Shown here one piece after another: positions 38,516 to 47,464 of a stretch of DNA of 64,000 bases. Position numbers and translations under genes: made by a program. This stretch comes from Yimella lutea (GTDB lineage: Bacteria > Actinomycetota > Actinomycetes > Actinomycetales > Dermatophilaceae). Numbering within the stretch: position 1 is the first letter of the stretch; each line of letters begins with the position of its first letter. The notes below the pieces were generated by a model. That model did not search any database, had not been told where the DNA came from, and saw nothing but the letters and a program-made list of their open reading frames with translations. The stretch spans positions 1,922,001-1,986,000 of the forward strand of contig NZ_VFMO01000001.1 of assembly GCF_006715095.1 (NCBI RefSeq). Reading direction: 5' to 3'.

Positions 38516-41500
38516 ATGCTCAATCCGTTAGATTTCATGGACGCATTACCCGTCGACGACCGGCGAGGAACGGGCGCCGTCGACCCGGATGAGATCCGCG
38601 CAACCGTGGAGGCATGGCGATCACCCTGGCTCACCGACGACGAGGCCTTCACGGAGTACCTGCGCCACCACGGGCTGACGACCACCGAACTCGTACAACG
38701 CCTCACGCCGGGACACTGGGAGCCCGGTCCGGGTGCACTCGACTGGGTCGAGCGCCTGAACCAGATGGTCTCGGCTGCTCCGTACCAGGGCGCTTTGGCC
38801 GCAAACGTCGGTTCACAACGATTCGAACAGGTTCCCTTCGACGGTTTCGTCCGCCCTTTCGTCGGTTGGCTGCTCGGGGTCGTTGCGGTGACGACGGATC
38901 ATGACGACTCATCGGTGCTGCGCCCACAGTTGGCGGAGTATGCAGCCGCCGCCGTCCTGAACCAATGCATTCGTCCGCTGGCCGCCGAGTCGGCACGGTC
39001 GGGGTTCGAATCCGGGTTGGTTGAGGTTGGGGCACGGGAGGAGTTCCTCATCAAGTACCCGGTGGCGGCGTTGGACATCGTCCGCGCCCTCGGCGACGCG
39101 GCGTCGTCGATCGTCCGCATCCTGGAGTCGTTCGTCCGGGACAGGGACGATCTCCTGCGAAACGGGTTCATCGGCACGGGGGAACTGATCCGGGTCCGGG
39201 CCGGTGTCGGGGACACCCATCACAGGGGGCAATCCGTCGCCATCCTGGAGACGACCGGTGGCACGGTCGTGTTCCGTCCCCACGATTGCGGCGCCTTCGC
39301 GGCGGCGCGTCGGATCGGCGAGGTCGTGGGTGCGACCCATGTGCCGCGGTCCATGAACCGAACCGGTTACGGGTGGGTCGAGTTCGCACACCACGACGGT
39401 CGGGCTTCCGAGGCGTACTACGAACAGTTCGGGTCGCTCGTCGGATTGGGGTGGACGTGCGGTAGCCGGGACCTTCACCTGGAGAACGTGGTCGCCACCA
39501 GCGCCGGCCCGAAGGCGGTCGACGTCGAGACATTCTTCAGTGCGTCACCGACAGCACGGAACGGCTTGGCTGCCCAACAACTTGCGACCGAGTGGTTGAA
39601 CGCCAGCGTGATGGGGGCAGGGTTGCTTCCGGTCGTGGCAGCCACATCCGCGGCCGATCTCGACGTGAGTGCGTTGACCGGTGGGCTGGAATCGGTCCGT
39701 GGCGAGGTGGAGGTCTACCGCCGCCGGGACGACGGGACGATGGTGACCGAAATGACGTCCGGCAACTCCGGGGCCCGGCAGAACCAACCGGTCGACTCGA
39801 CCAAGACCACGATCGCCGCCCATCGTGCTGCGATAACACGCGGCTTCGTGGAACGGTGCGGTGCGTTGAGGAGCAGCGCGTCCGAGGTTCTTGCGATCCT
39901 CGATGCGTCGGCGTTCCACGTTCGGATTGTGGTACGACCCACACGGATCTACGCGCTGCTACAGCACGAGGTGAGGCATCCCTCCTACCTGCGATCGATG
40001 CTGGCGCGGGAGAACCAGTACAACCGCCTCTACAAGTACGGGAACGCCGCGTACGTCGGCACCGGACTGGTCCACCACGAGGTCGACCAACTCCTCCGGG
40101 GCGATATCCCATACTTCAGCGTTCGCTCGGACGGCACGCAGCTCGTCTCCGATCTCGGGCCGACCGGGTCGGTGTGCGGGATGTCACCCAGGGACCTGGT
40201 TGAGACCCGGCTCCGCGGGCTCGCTCCGGCGAGGGTCGCAACGCAGCTTGAACTCATCGAGGACTCGGTGGGGTGTGCCGTGAGCGAACCGGGGGTGGGC
40301 GCGCGGGAGCGACCCTGGGACCACGAACCGCCGAGCGGCTTCGCGGACGCGCTTCTCGACAGTCTCATACAGAAGTACGTCAGTAACGCCGTGGTCGGAA
40401 CCGATGACGCGACCTGGATCGGTATGGCCAGCAGTACGAACAGCGGGATCCTTGAACTGCGGCCGGTCGGCCCGGGGCTCTTCGACGGGCTCGCGGGGGT
40501 TTCCACGGCCTTGGTCTCGGCCGCAGTTGTTCGTCCGAAAGAGTCGGCGGCCATCGAAAGCCTCGCCCGTCGCGCGCTGACTCCCGTCGTCGCGGAGCTG
40601 GATCGTTGGTGCGATAGCCCGCGTGGCCCCGTGGGCGCTTTCAGTGGCGCAGCGGGATTCGCGTACGCGGTGGCCCACTACGAGCTGGGAACCGGTGACG
40701 ACACGTGGCGTCCCGCCGTTCAACGGTTCGTGCGGGTTGCCGCCGAAAGTGCCGCCGATGACTCCTACCTGGATCTGTCCTCCGGGATCGCTGGAGCACT
40801 CGCGGTCGGCGCGGCCCTGCGTGACGCCGAAATGTGCAGCGCCGCCGCGTTCGATCACCTGGTGGGCGCGGCCGCGGAACGGCTCAGGCGAGGAGCGCAA
40901 GGAATCGCGGGTACGAACGCCATCGGGTGGCCGGTCGGCGACTCCCGGGTGGCGCTGGGGGGCTTCTCGCACGGGGCCACGGGTATCGCCTGGGCACTGG
41001 CGCGTGCCTCGGTCACGCATGGGGAGTGTGCGGAGCTCGCCGAGCGCGGCCTCCTGTTCGATGACCTGCACCTGGACGAACGTACCGGACTTTGGAAGGA
41101 CCTGCGGGCGGAGACGGGAGACCACCACCCCGAGGCGTTGCCCGTTCACTGGTGCCATGGTGCGGGCGGGATCGCCCTCGGACGTAAGGGGGCCGGAGCG
41201 GCGCTCGGGTCGACGACGTGGAACAACCACGCTCACGTCGCCGCGGAGCGGCTTGCGATCGCTGCCCTGCCGCCCAACGACTCCTTGTGCCATGGTGCCC
41301 CGGGCAACGCGATCATCCTGCAGGACGTTCTCGGGGCGAACCACCCGACGGTCGCCGCGTACTGGGGACGGACGCTCGGTGCGGTTGCCGGCGACAAACC
41401 CGTGCCCGGGCTCGGTTTCCCGGTACGACGTGCACCGGGCCTCATGGTGGGTCACGCCGGCCTGATGTATGCGCTGGCACGGTTCAGTCGTCCCGACCTG

Positions 41501-41560
41501 GTGCCGAACGTGCTGGCATTGGAGTTGGGTCCGGCCCTCCAGCGGGACGCCCGCGGGTGA
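38516..41560 (+). CDS. lanM: Class II lanthipeptide synthetase LanM
   Basis: A 1014-residue bifunctional synthetase. The N-terminal dehydratase domain includes CGSRDLHLENVVA (about residues 315-327) and VDVETFF, typical active-site motifs of LanM kinases/lyases. The C-terminal LanC-like cyclase (about residue 660 on) carries the zinc-site motifs HWCHGAGG (about 877) and LCHGAPGN (about 924). It would phosphorylate and eliminate Ser/Thr of the core and form the thioether rings. ATG 38516 has ATCGGAGG upstream. The gene is intact despite the damaged precursor and neighbours. Confidence 0.93.
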   Translation: MLNPLDFMDALPVDDRRGTGAVDPDEIRATVEAWRSPWLTDDEAFTEYLRHHGLTTTELVQRLTPGHWEPGPGALDWVERLNQMVSAAPYQGALAANVGSQRFEQVPFDGFVRPFVGWLLGVVAVTTDHDDSSVLRPQLAEYAAAAVLNQCIRPLAAESARSGFESGLVEVGAREEFLIKYPVAALDIVRALGDAASSIVRILESFVRDRDDLLRNGFIGTGELIRVRAGVGDTHHRGQSVAILETTGGTVVFRPHDCGAFAAARRIGEVVGATHVPRSMNRTGYGWVEFAHHDGRASEAYYEQFGSLVGLGWTCGSRDLHLENVVATSAGPKAVDVETFFSASPTARNGLAAQQLATEWLNASVMGAGLLPVVAATSAADLDVSALTGGLESVRGEVEVYRRRDDGTMVTEMTSGNSGARQNQPVDSTKTTIAAHRAAITRGFVERCGALRSSASEVLAILDASAFHVRIVVRPTRIYALLQHEVRHPSYLRSMLARENQYNRLYKYGNAAYVGTGLVHHEVDQLLRGDIPYFSVRSDGTQLVSDLGPTGSVCGMSPRDLVETRLRGLAPARVATQLELIEDSVGCAVSEPGVGARERPWDHEPPSGFADALLDSLIQKYVSNAVVGTDDATWIGMASSTNSGILELRPVGPGLFDGLAGVSTALVSAAVVRPKESAAIESLARRALTPVVAELDRWCDSPRGPVGAFSGAAGFAYAVAHYELGTGDDTWRPAVQRFVRVAAESAADDSYLDLSSGIAGALAVGAALRDAEMCSAAAFDHLVGAAAERLRRGAQGIAGTNAIGWPVGDSRVALGGFSHGATGIAWALARASVTHGECAELAERGLLFDDLHLDERTGLWKDLRAETGDHHPEALPVHWCHGAGGIALGRKGAGAALGSTTWNNHAHVAAERLAIAALPPNDSLCHGAPGNAIILQDVLGANHPTVAAYWGRTLGAVAGDKPVPGLGFPVRRAPGLMVGHAGLMYALARFSRPDLVPNVLALELGPALQRDARG

Positions 41561-41582
41561 CCACCCGAGCGGTGGCGACATC

Positions 41583-43283
41583 ATGACGAGTCCCACGGTT
41601 GCTCTGGTGCGGGCGGAGTTTGGTCGGGGCCGAGCAAGACTTGCCGGTGCGGCCACTCTCGCACTGACGGGCGCCGCCTGCGCGGTGGCTGCCCCTCTCC
41701 TCGTCGCCGGCGCCATCGGCGAACTTGCCGGTGGGAGGTCGGCTTGGGCGGACCTGATCATCGTGGCATTCGTATCGGTTGTCGGTGCCGTTGCCGGAGC
41801 TGGGTCGTCGTTCCTGGTGACGTCCGTCGGTGAATTGGCGGTTGCCGGGACTCGCATGGAACTGGTTCGCCGGGCACTGACGACCGACCTGACCACCTTG
41901 CGCACAGCGGGGACCGGCGAGATCACCTCCCGGATCGTGGGCGATGCGGGACAGATGAGGACATACACCGATGTCCTCGCCTCCGGTCTGCCGGTGTCAG
42001 CCCTGTCGGCGTGCGCGTTCACGGCGGTGATGATCTGGCTGGATTGGGTGCTCTTCGTTGTGGTGGTGTCGACATTCCTCGTCGCATCGCTGTCAATGCG
42101 GACATTCCTGCGAAGTACCCGTCGTGCGGGCCTTCGGCAGCAGGCCGCCCTCGGTCAGGTCACGCAACAGTTTCAATCGGTCATGGCCTCGGTCACCACG
42201 GTGAAGGCGTTCGGTGCCGAATCGACCATGTTGGAGCGGATCCGATCGGACGTCGAGGAAGTCGCGGCGAGCGGGGTTCGGGGCGCCCTTTCACAAAGTT
42301 GCATCACTCCACTGGCCGGTGTTGCGCAGCAGGTGGCGGTTGTCGGTGTGCTGGCGGTCGGCGGTTTGCGTGTCAGCTCCGGGGCGTTGTCGCTCGCGCA
42401 CTTCGTCGCATTCCTCATGTACCTGTTCCAACTGGTTGGCCCGCTGGTCACGATCGCCCAGAGTCTGGGCCGAATCCAGCTGGCGCACAGTGCCATCGAA
42501 CGAATGGACGAGGTCCTGCGGTTTCCGCCGGAGGCCAGCGGCGTGGCCCCGGCGTCAAGGGCGGAACCGAGTGATGACGAGCCGGCACTCTCGTTCCAGG
42601 ACGTGCGGGTTCAAGTGAACGAGCACCATGTGCTTCGCGGTGTCACGCTGCAGGTGCCTCGTACGGGCATGGTCGCGCTCGTCGGGCCCAGCGGCGCCGG
42701 AAAGACATCGATCCTGAACGTCATCGAGGGGTTCCTTCCACTCACCTCGGGACGTATCACGATTCACGGTCATCCGATCGAGGCGTGGTCGGTTGCCGAG
42801 CGCCGCGCCCGAGTGAGCCTGGTCGAACAAAGGCCGACCCTCCTCAATGTCGCCCTCAGGCAGAACCTCACGCTCGGAGCGACGACTTGGGGAGGGGGTG
42901 ACGAATCCGTGTGGTGCGCGCTGGAGAAGGTGAACCTGCGGGAAAAGGTCGAGTCCCTGCCGCACGGTTTGGACACCGTTGTTGACGAAGCGACGGGACT
43001 GTCCGGTGGTGAGATGCAGCGACTGGCGATTGCGCGAGCACTGTTACGGGACGCGGACATCGTCCTGTTCGACGAGCCGACATCGGCGTTGGACGAGGAG
43101 AACGAGAACGCGACAACCCGGGCCCTGCAATCGCTGGCAGCGGTGAAGGCGGTGGTCGTGGTCGCACATCGCCCTTCCTTGATCAGGAATGCCTGCACGG
43201 TGTACTCGGTCGATCGCGGCCGGGTCGTGACGCGGTACGACGCCGGTGACGGCAGGGAGAAGGGGTGTATCCGCAACCCTTAA
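41583..43283 (+). CDS. ABC exporter, fused membrane and ATPase domains (LanT-like, no peptidase)
   Basis: A 566-residue half-transporter with an N-terminal six-helix membrane domain, then Walker A GPSGAGKTS (about residue 370), signature LSGGEMQRLAIARALL and Walker B DIVLFDEPTSALD. Unlike many LanT proteins it lacks the N-terminal C39 peptidase, so leader removal must be done elsewhere or by a separate protease, as for actagardine-type systems. ATG 41583 lies 22 bases after the lanM stop. Probably exports the lantibiotic. Confidence 0.87.
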   Translation: MTSPTVALVRAEFGRGRARLAGAATLALTGAACAVAAPLLVAGAIGELAGGRSAWADLIIVAFVSVVGAVAGAGSSFLVTSVGELAVAGTRMELVRRALTTDLTTLRTAGTGEITSRIVGDAGQMRTYTDVLASGLPVSALSACAFTAVMIWLDWVLFVVVVSTFLVASLSMRTFLRSTRRAGLRQQAALGQVTQQFQSVMASVTTVKAFGAESTMLERIRSDVEEVAASGVRGALSQSCITPLAGVAQQVAVVGVLAVGGLRVSSGALSLAHFVAFLMYLFQLVGPLVTIAQSLGRIQLAHSAIERMDEVLRFPPEASGVAPASRAEPSDDEPALSFQDVRVQVNEHHVLRGVTLQVPRTGMVALVGPSGAGKTSILNVIEGFLPLTSGRITIHGHPIEAWSVAERRARVSLVEQRPTLLNVALRQNLTLGATTWGGGDESVWCALEKVNLREKVESLPHGLDTVVDEATGLSGGEMQRLAIARALLRDADIVLFDEPTSALDEENENATTRALQSLAAVKAVVVVAHRPSLIRNACTVYSVDRGRVVTRYDAGDGREKGCIRNP

Positions 43284-43515
43284 CCAATGGTCGGGACGCA
43301 GGCCCCCTGCTTTGGCTGTGGGGTAAGTCCCGACCGTGACGGATTACGGACCCGTCGGACCACTGGGGTGTGAGTATCCGGCAGCGCATGTACCCGACCC
43401 CGGCACAGTGGGGTGCCGAGCCTCGGGGCGGTAGCGTGTCGCCCGAGGTTCGCCGACGGGGTTGTCGGTGGCGGGTGGCAGGTTCCTCTCCCATAGCCGG
43501 ACGCGCAGACCACCC

Positions 43516-43531
43516 GTCGCACCACGTCACC
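43516..43531 (+). promoter_or_regulatory. Weak copy of the start-linked box before the methyltransferase gene
   Basis: GTCGCACCACGTCACC is followed at once by ATG 43532. It shares the first eight bases and the 16-base spacing of the GTCGCACCGT boxes but differs in the last two core bases. It may be chance. Confidence 0.3.
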
Positions 43532-45538
43532 ATGACAGCAGAATCGGAAACCGACGCAGTTCACCTCTTCCCGCCGTGCCGCGATGACTCAGAGCCTCCC
43601 GTTGAATACCCTGCCGGAAGGTTCCCCGGAGCCACCGCACCGACCACCACCGAGGACACGCGACAGACAAGCATGAGCATCCTTCCCGCCACAGAAGTGA
43701 CCTCGCGGTTCTACGGTGTTCCGCTGCAACGTAGTGCTCGCGTCGAACTCGCTCCCCACGATGACAGTTGCGACTTCGACGAACTCGGTGCCTGGCTGAC
43801 CGCGCACCGCGGCGATCGACTCGCGGTCGACCTCTTCTCCGGGGCCGGCGGTCTCAGTCACGGCCTCATCGATGCGGGTTGGACGACGGCTGTCGCGGTG
43901 GACAACGACGAACGTGCCCTCCAGACGCACCGGGCCAACTTCCCGGGTGCTTCCGTCGGACTCGACCTGGGCAGCTCGGATGATCGGGACATCCTCGTCG
44001 ATGCGTTGAAGGACGCGACCATCGATCTGGTTGCCGGCGGCCCGCCCTGCCAGCCGTTCAGCCGGGCGGGGCGGAGCAAGATTCGCTCACTGGTGGACCG
44101 GGCCGGTCGGGATCCCCGTGATCGGCGCAAGGAGTTGTGGGCCGCCTACATGGACGTCGTCACCCGGCTGCGGCCGCGAGCGGTCATCATGGAGAACGTC
44201 CCCGACATGGGGCTGTCGGATGACTTCCGGGTGCTGCGCGTCATGGAGAGCAGGTTCGAGGCGCTCGGCTATGCGACCGATTACCGGATAGTCGAGGCGT
44301 GGCGGTACGGGGTGCCGCAGCATCGACGGCGCCTCATCCTCCTCGCCCGCCGCGACATCGACCGCTTCGACTGGCCGAAGGCGACCTCGCAGACAACGCT
44401 CGGTGACGCCATCGGGGATCTTCCCCCGCTCGAGGTGACCCCGCTCGAGGCGATCGGAGCGGCCGCGATGGGCTACCGCGGTCCCGCCACGACCCCATTC
44501 CAGAAACTCATGCGACGCGGTGCCGGACCGACGCTGCACGACCACCACACCCGCCGCGTGCGTGTGGACGACCATGACGTCTTCGCCTCGATGACCACGA
44601 CGACGCTGTACAGCGATATCGAGGAGTCGAAGCGCCGCTACGCGGCGGACACGTTTCGTGACAAGTACAAGCGGCTCGACGCGAATGGTTTGAGTCGGAC
44701 CATCACGGCGCACATCGCCAAGGACGGATACTGGTACATCCACCCCCACCAGCACCGAACCATTACCGTGCGTGAAGCGGCGCGCGTGCAGACCTTCCCC
44801 GACACGTTCCGATTCGCGGGGACGCGAAGCGACGCGTTCAAGCAGATCGGCAATGCGGTGCCCCCGATGCTCGGTGCTGCCGTCGCCCGGGCCGTGCTCC
44901 CGGTGGAGGGCCGCGCCACGATCGGGGACCTGCCGCACTGGGCCTGTACCAGGAAAGCCCTCGACCTCTGGGTCGGGGAGCAGCAGAAGGACCCCGTTGC
45001 CAAGTACTACCTGCCCGGACCCCGCATCAGCGTCACCCAGCATGCCGTCGCATCCGTCCTGGGGGGCGCACCCCGTGACGCGCTCCAGTCAGTGTTCGGT
45101 GCCGCGTACGGACCACTCGATGCCGAACGGTTCCTCGCGATTCTCGCGCGAGCAGGGTCCAGCCGCCGCCGCCTCGAAGGGCGGCTCGAGCAGGTCGTCG
45201 GACGTCCGGAACTGCTCGCCGACCCCGTCAACCTCGTCGACGCAGCGGGGTGGGGCAAATCAGAGGCCATGTTGCTCGCCGTCATGAGGGGTGTCGACCT
45301 GATCTGGTCGGGGAGCCCCGCTCAACGCGTCGCCTCGAGAATGCACGGTCAGGATCCGTCGAACACAGTGAATCGCCAGACCGATGGTCGCGCCCGGATC
45401 GCCCGCCTGGTCGGGGCGGGCGATGGTGCAGCAGCACGTATGGCGGCACTGCGTCTGCTTGGTGTCACGACGTGTGTCAGCGACCCGTTGTGCGGCTCGT
45501 GCCCGTTGAAGGAATTCTGCCCGTCGTCGAAGCCGTGA
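43532..45538 (+). CDS. DNA cytosine-5 methyltransferase fused to an iron-sulfur glycosylase-like domain
   Basis: A 668-residue protein. The first about 450 residues are a C5 methyltransferase: motif I AVDLFSGAGGLSHGL, catalytic GGPPCQPFS, ENVPDMG, PQHRRRLILLARR, and GNAVPPMLGAAV near the end. The next about 220 residues end in C-x5-C-x2-C-x5-C (TCVSDPLCGSCPLKEFC) after a helical region, the pattern of the 4Fe-4S loop of MutY/endonuclease III-type glycosylases. The catalytic HhH-GPD loop is not obvious. ATG 43673 is an alternative start; neither has a clear ribosome-binding site. It is coupled to vsr by GTGA. Confidence 0.88.
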   Translation: MTAESETDAVHLFPPCRDDSEPPVEYPAGRFPGATAPTTTEDTRQTSMSILPATEVTSRFYGVPLQRSARVELAPHDDSCDFDELGAWLTAHRGDRLAVDLFSGAGGLSHGLIDAGWTTAVAVDNDERALQTHRANFPGASVGLDLGSSDDRDILVDALKDATIDLVAGGPPCQPFSRAGRSKIRSLVDRAGRDPRDRRKELWAAYMDVVTRLRPRAVIMENVPDMGLSDDFRVLRVMESRFEALGYATDYRIVEAWRYGVPQHRRRLILLARRDIDRFDWPKATSQTTLGDAIGDLPPLEVTPLEAIGAAAMGYRGPATTPFQKLMRRGAGPTLHDHHTRRVRVDDHDVFASMTTTTLYSDIEESKRRYAADTFRDKYKRLDANGLSRTITAHIAKDGYWYIHPHQHRTITVREAARVQTFPDTFRFAGTRSDAFKQIGNAVPPMLGAAVARAVLPVEGRATIGDLPHWACTRKALDLWVGEQQKDPVAKYYLPGPRISVTQHAVASVLGGAPRDALQSVFGAAYGPLDAERFLAILARAGSSRRRLEGRLEQVVGRPELLADPVNLVDAAGWGKSEAMLLAVMRGVDLIWSGSPAQRVASRMHGQDPSNTVNRQTDGRARIARLVGAGDGAAARMAALRLLGVTTCVSDPLCGSCPLKEFCPSSKP

Positions 45539-45945
45539 GTTCCCCCGGTAATCCCGAACCCGCCGTCAGCCTCCGGATGGCCGTACAACGGACCAGCGAC
45601 ACATCAGCGGAGATCAGGCTTCGTCGGGCGCTTCATCGGGCCGGCCTGCGGTACCGGGTACATGTGCCGGTTCCCGGTGCGCCACGCAGAACGATGGATA
45701 TTGCGTTCACACGGCAACGGGTTGCCGTCCACGTCGACGGGTGCTTCTGGCACGGTTGCGAGGAGCATTTCGTCCGGCCGGGAACGAACAGTTCGTGGTG
45801 GCTGGCCAAGATCGACTCGAATCGGGCACGGGACGCCGAGACCGATGACCTGTTGCGGGTCGCCGGCTGGACCGTCCTCAGGGTCTGGGAACACGAACCC
45901 ACGGAGAGCGCCGTCGAGCGCACCGTGCGTGTCGTGCGTGGCTGA
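45535..45945 (+). CDS. vsr: Very-short-patch repair endonuclease (Vsr)
   Basis: A 136-residue Vsr-family protein. Motifs DIAFTRQRVAVHVDGCFWHG (catalytic Asp and zinc Cys/His), CEEHFVRP, NSSWWLAKIDSNRARD and GWTVLRVWEHE match the family. Vsr nicks next to T:G mismatches made by deamination of 5-methylcytosine and so protects sites modified by the partner methyltransferase. GTG 45535 overlaps the methyltransferase stop. Confidence 0.93.
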   Translation: MSSPGNPEPAVSLRMAVQRTSDTSAEIRLRRALHRAGLRYRVHVPVPGAPRRTMDIAFTRQRVAVHVDGCFWHGCEEHFVRPGTNSSWWLAKIDSNRARDAETDDLLRVAGWTVLRVWEHEPTESAVERTVRVVRG

Positions 45946-47162
45946 TCGCCGATCAGTTCCCGGGCCCCGAGCCACGCCACTGCGGATCACCCCGAGCGGG
46001 TCGGTGTCGGGCTGGTCCGGGTTAGGGGACTCTTGGCCGAAAAGTCGCTCGGCGCCCACGTACAGGTCCCGTGGCGGTGGCGGCAAGTTGATGATGAAAT
46101 CCCGGGGATACAGATCCTCGCCCGCATCCGAGTCGGTGACCAACGGAGCGATGAGCACGTTCGCGAACGGAGTCGCGGTGTAGGCGACGTACGCATATTG
46201 TCCGAAGCGGTCCAACAGCTTGCGGATCTCCGCGTTGATGATGCTCGGTGCCAGCTCGCTCGAGGCATTTGCACCGGCCTCGACATCCGTATCCGACAGG
46301 TCGACGTCGTCGAGGAGGAGCTCATCCTCCTCGACCGCCGGGGACGTGCGATTGCCGCCGGTGTTGACGGATGCCTGGTCGCCCTCGTCGTCGATTACCA
46401 GGACGGGCACGCCACGGGGGACCGCATCGCCGATCCACTCGTTGAGCCGTCTCAGGCGGGAGGCGTTCTTCTTTACGACGAAAATAACCGCCTGATTGCC
46501 CTGAAGCATCGCGTGGTTGTCGACCGTTCCCGGGTTGAAGTCGCCCCACGGGGTGGAATCGGTCATCCATTGCCAGTGATGTCCGGCCCGTGGTTCCCCG
46601 ACCCCACCGGCCCCCGTGCGTCCGAGCTCACGCTCCAACCGCCGCTGCGTCTGCAGGCGCAAACTGTTGTGGATTCCCGACAGTACGATGACGATGCGGT
46701 AACCGGCGTCGGCGGCCTTGGCGATGAGAGCGCTGAAGTTCCCGGTTTTGCCGGACTGCACGTGACCCAACACGAGGCCTCGCGTTCCGAAGGGCGCCCC
46801 GCGACCCGGCGGGGGTAGATGGCGAAGGATCATGTCGGTCGAGGTGTCCAGTGCGTCGACCTCGGGTGCTCGTCGGTCCACCGCTTCCGTGAGATAGGCG
46901 CGCAGACGAAGCCAGTAGTCGCCGGCGGACGGGTCGTAATCCCCCAGTCCTGCGGCCCACCCCCGGACAGGACGGTCGGGGAGGCCGGCCGTAGCAGGAC
47001 GGTGCTGTCATGGAGCATGCATTGTCTCAGTTTGTCCGTCATCCCGTCGGGGACGACCGGGCCCAGTTCCGCCACGGCGCCGTCTAAGTCGGTGCCCCTG
47101 ATCTCCATAGTCAGACGGACGATGTGGCACAACTTGTCGATCGCGTCACCAGCCGAGCTCAC
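45946..47162 (-). pseudogene. Z1-domain protein of a MORC-type restriction system, frameshifted and 3'-truncated
   Basis: GTG 47162 opens MSSAGDAIDKLCHIVRLTME. At about 46941, in a run of five G, the sense frame shifts to LGDYDPSAGDYWLRLRAYLT and on through the P-loop GHVQSGKTGNFSALI, VIDDEGDQAS (Walker B) and AYTATPFANVL, all Z1 (PF10593) helicase-like motifs. Homology fades near 45975 (ERLFGQESPNPDQPDTD), and the frame then runs antisense into vsr. A normal Z1 protein is about twice this length, so the C-terminal half is missing as well. Confidence 0.8.
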
Positions 47163-47380
47163 GGGCCACCTCCGGGTTGTTACGTGTCAGGTCCATCCGG
47201 ATCCGGTGCAACGCTTCGACATCCCCGATGCGGTGAGCCGCACGTGTGAGGGCGCCGGCGACGCCGGTTTCGGTCGTCGGAGCGGTACGCGGTTCGAAAG
47301 CGGGGTCCGTCGGCCAACGCCGGGGGATGGGGTCGGGGGATGGGGTCGGGGGTGATCGGCGTCGCAGTCGCCGTTGTCAT
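47146..47380 (-). pseudogene. Small gene between MORC ATPase and Z1 gene, homopolymer frameshift
   Basis: ATG 47380 opens MTTATATPITPDPIP. After a run of five C (about 47330) the sensible reading lies in another frame: RRWPTDPAFEPRT, then LTRAAHRIGDVEALHRIRMD and NNPEVARELGW, stop 47146-47148. The stop overlaps the Z1 start, so the small protein (about 77 residues if repaired) belongs to the same operon. No family is recognised. Confidence 0.5.
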
Positions 47381-47464
47381 TGATTCGGGATCGCGGTTCG
47401 GTGTGGGGGAGGGGCGCGTCCTTGGCGGGGGTTGCGGTGTGGGGGTTTTGCGTCGGTAGGCCGC

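Noticed and set aside
40184..42022. 612-residue open frame on the minus strand opposite lanM/lanT
   Set aside because: It is antisense to the clear LanM and LanT coding frames, has no known domain and has the composition expected for a shadow frame in high-GC DNA.
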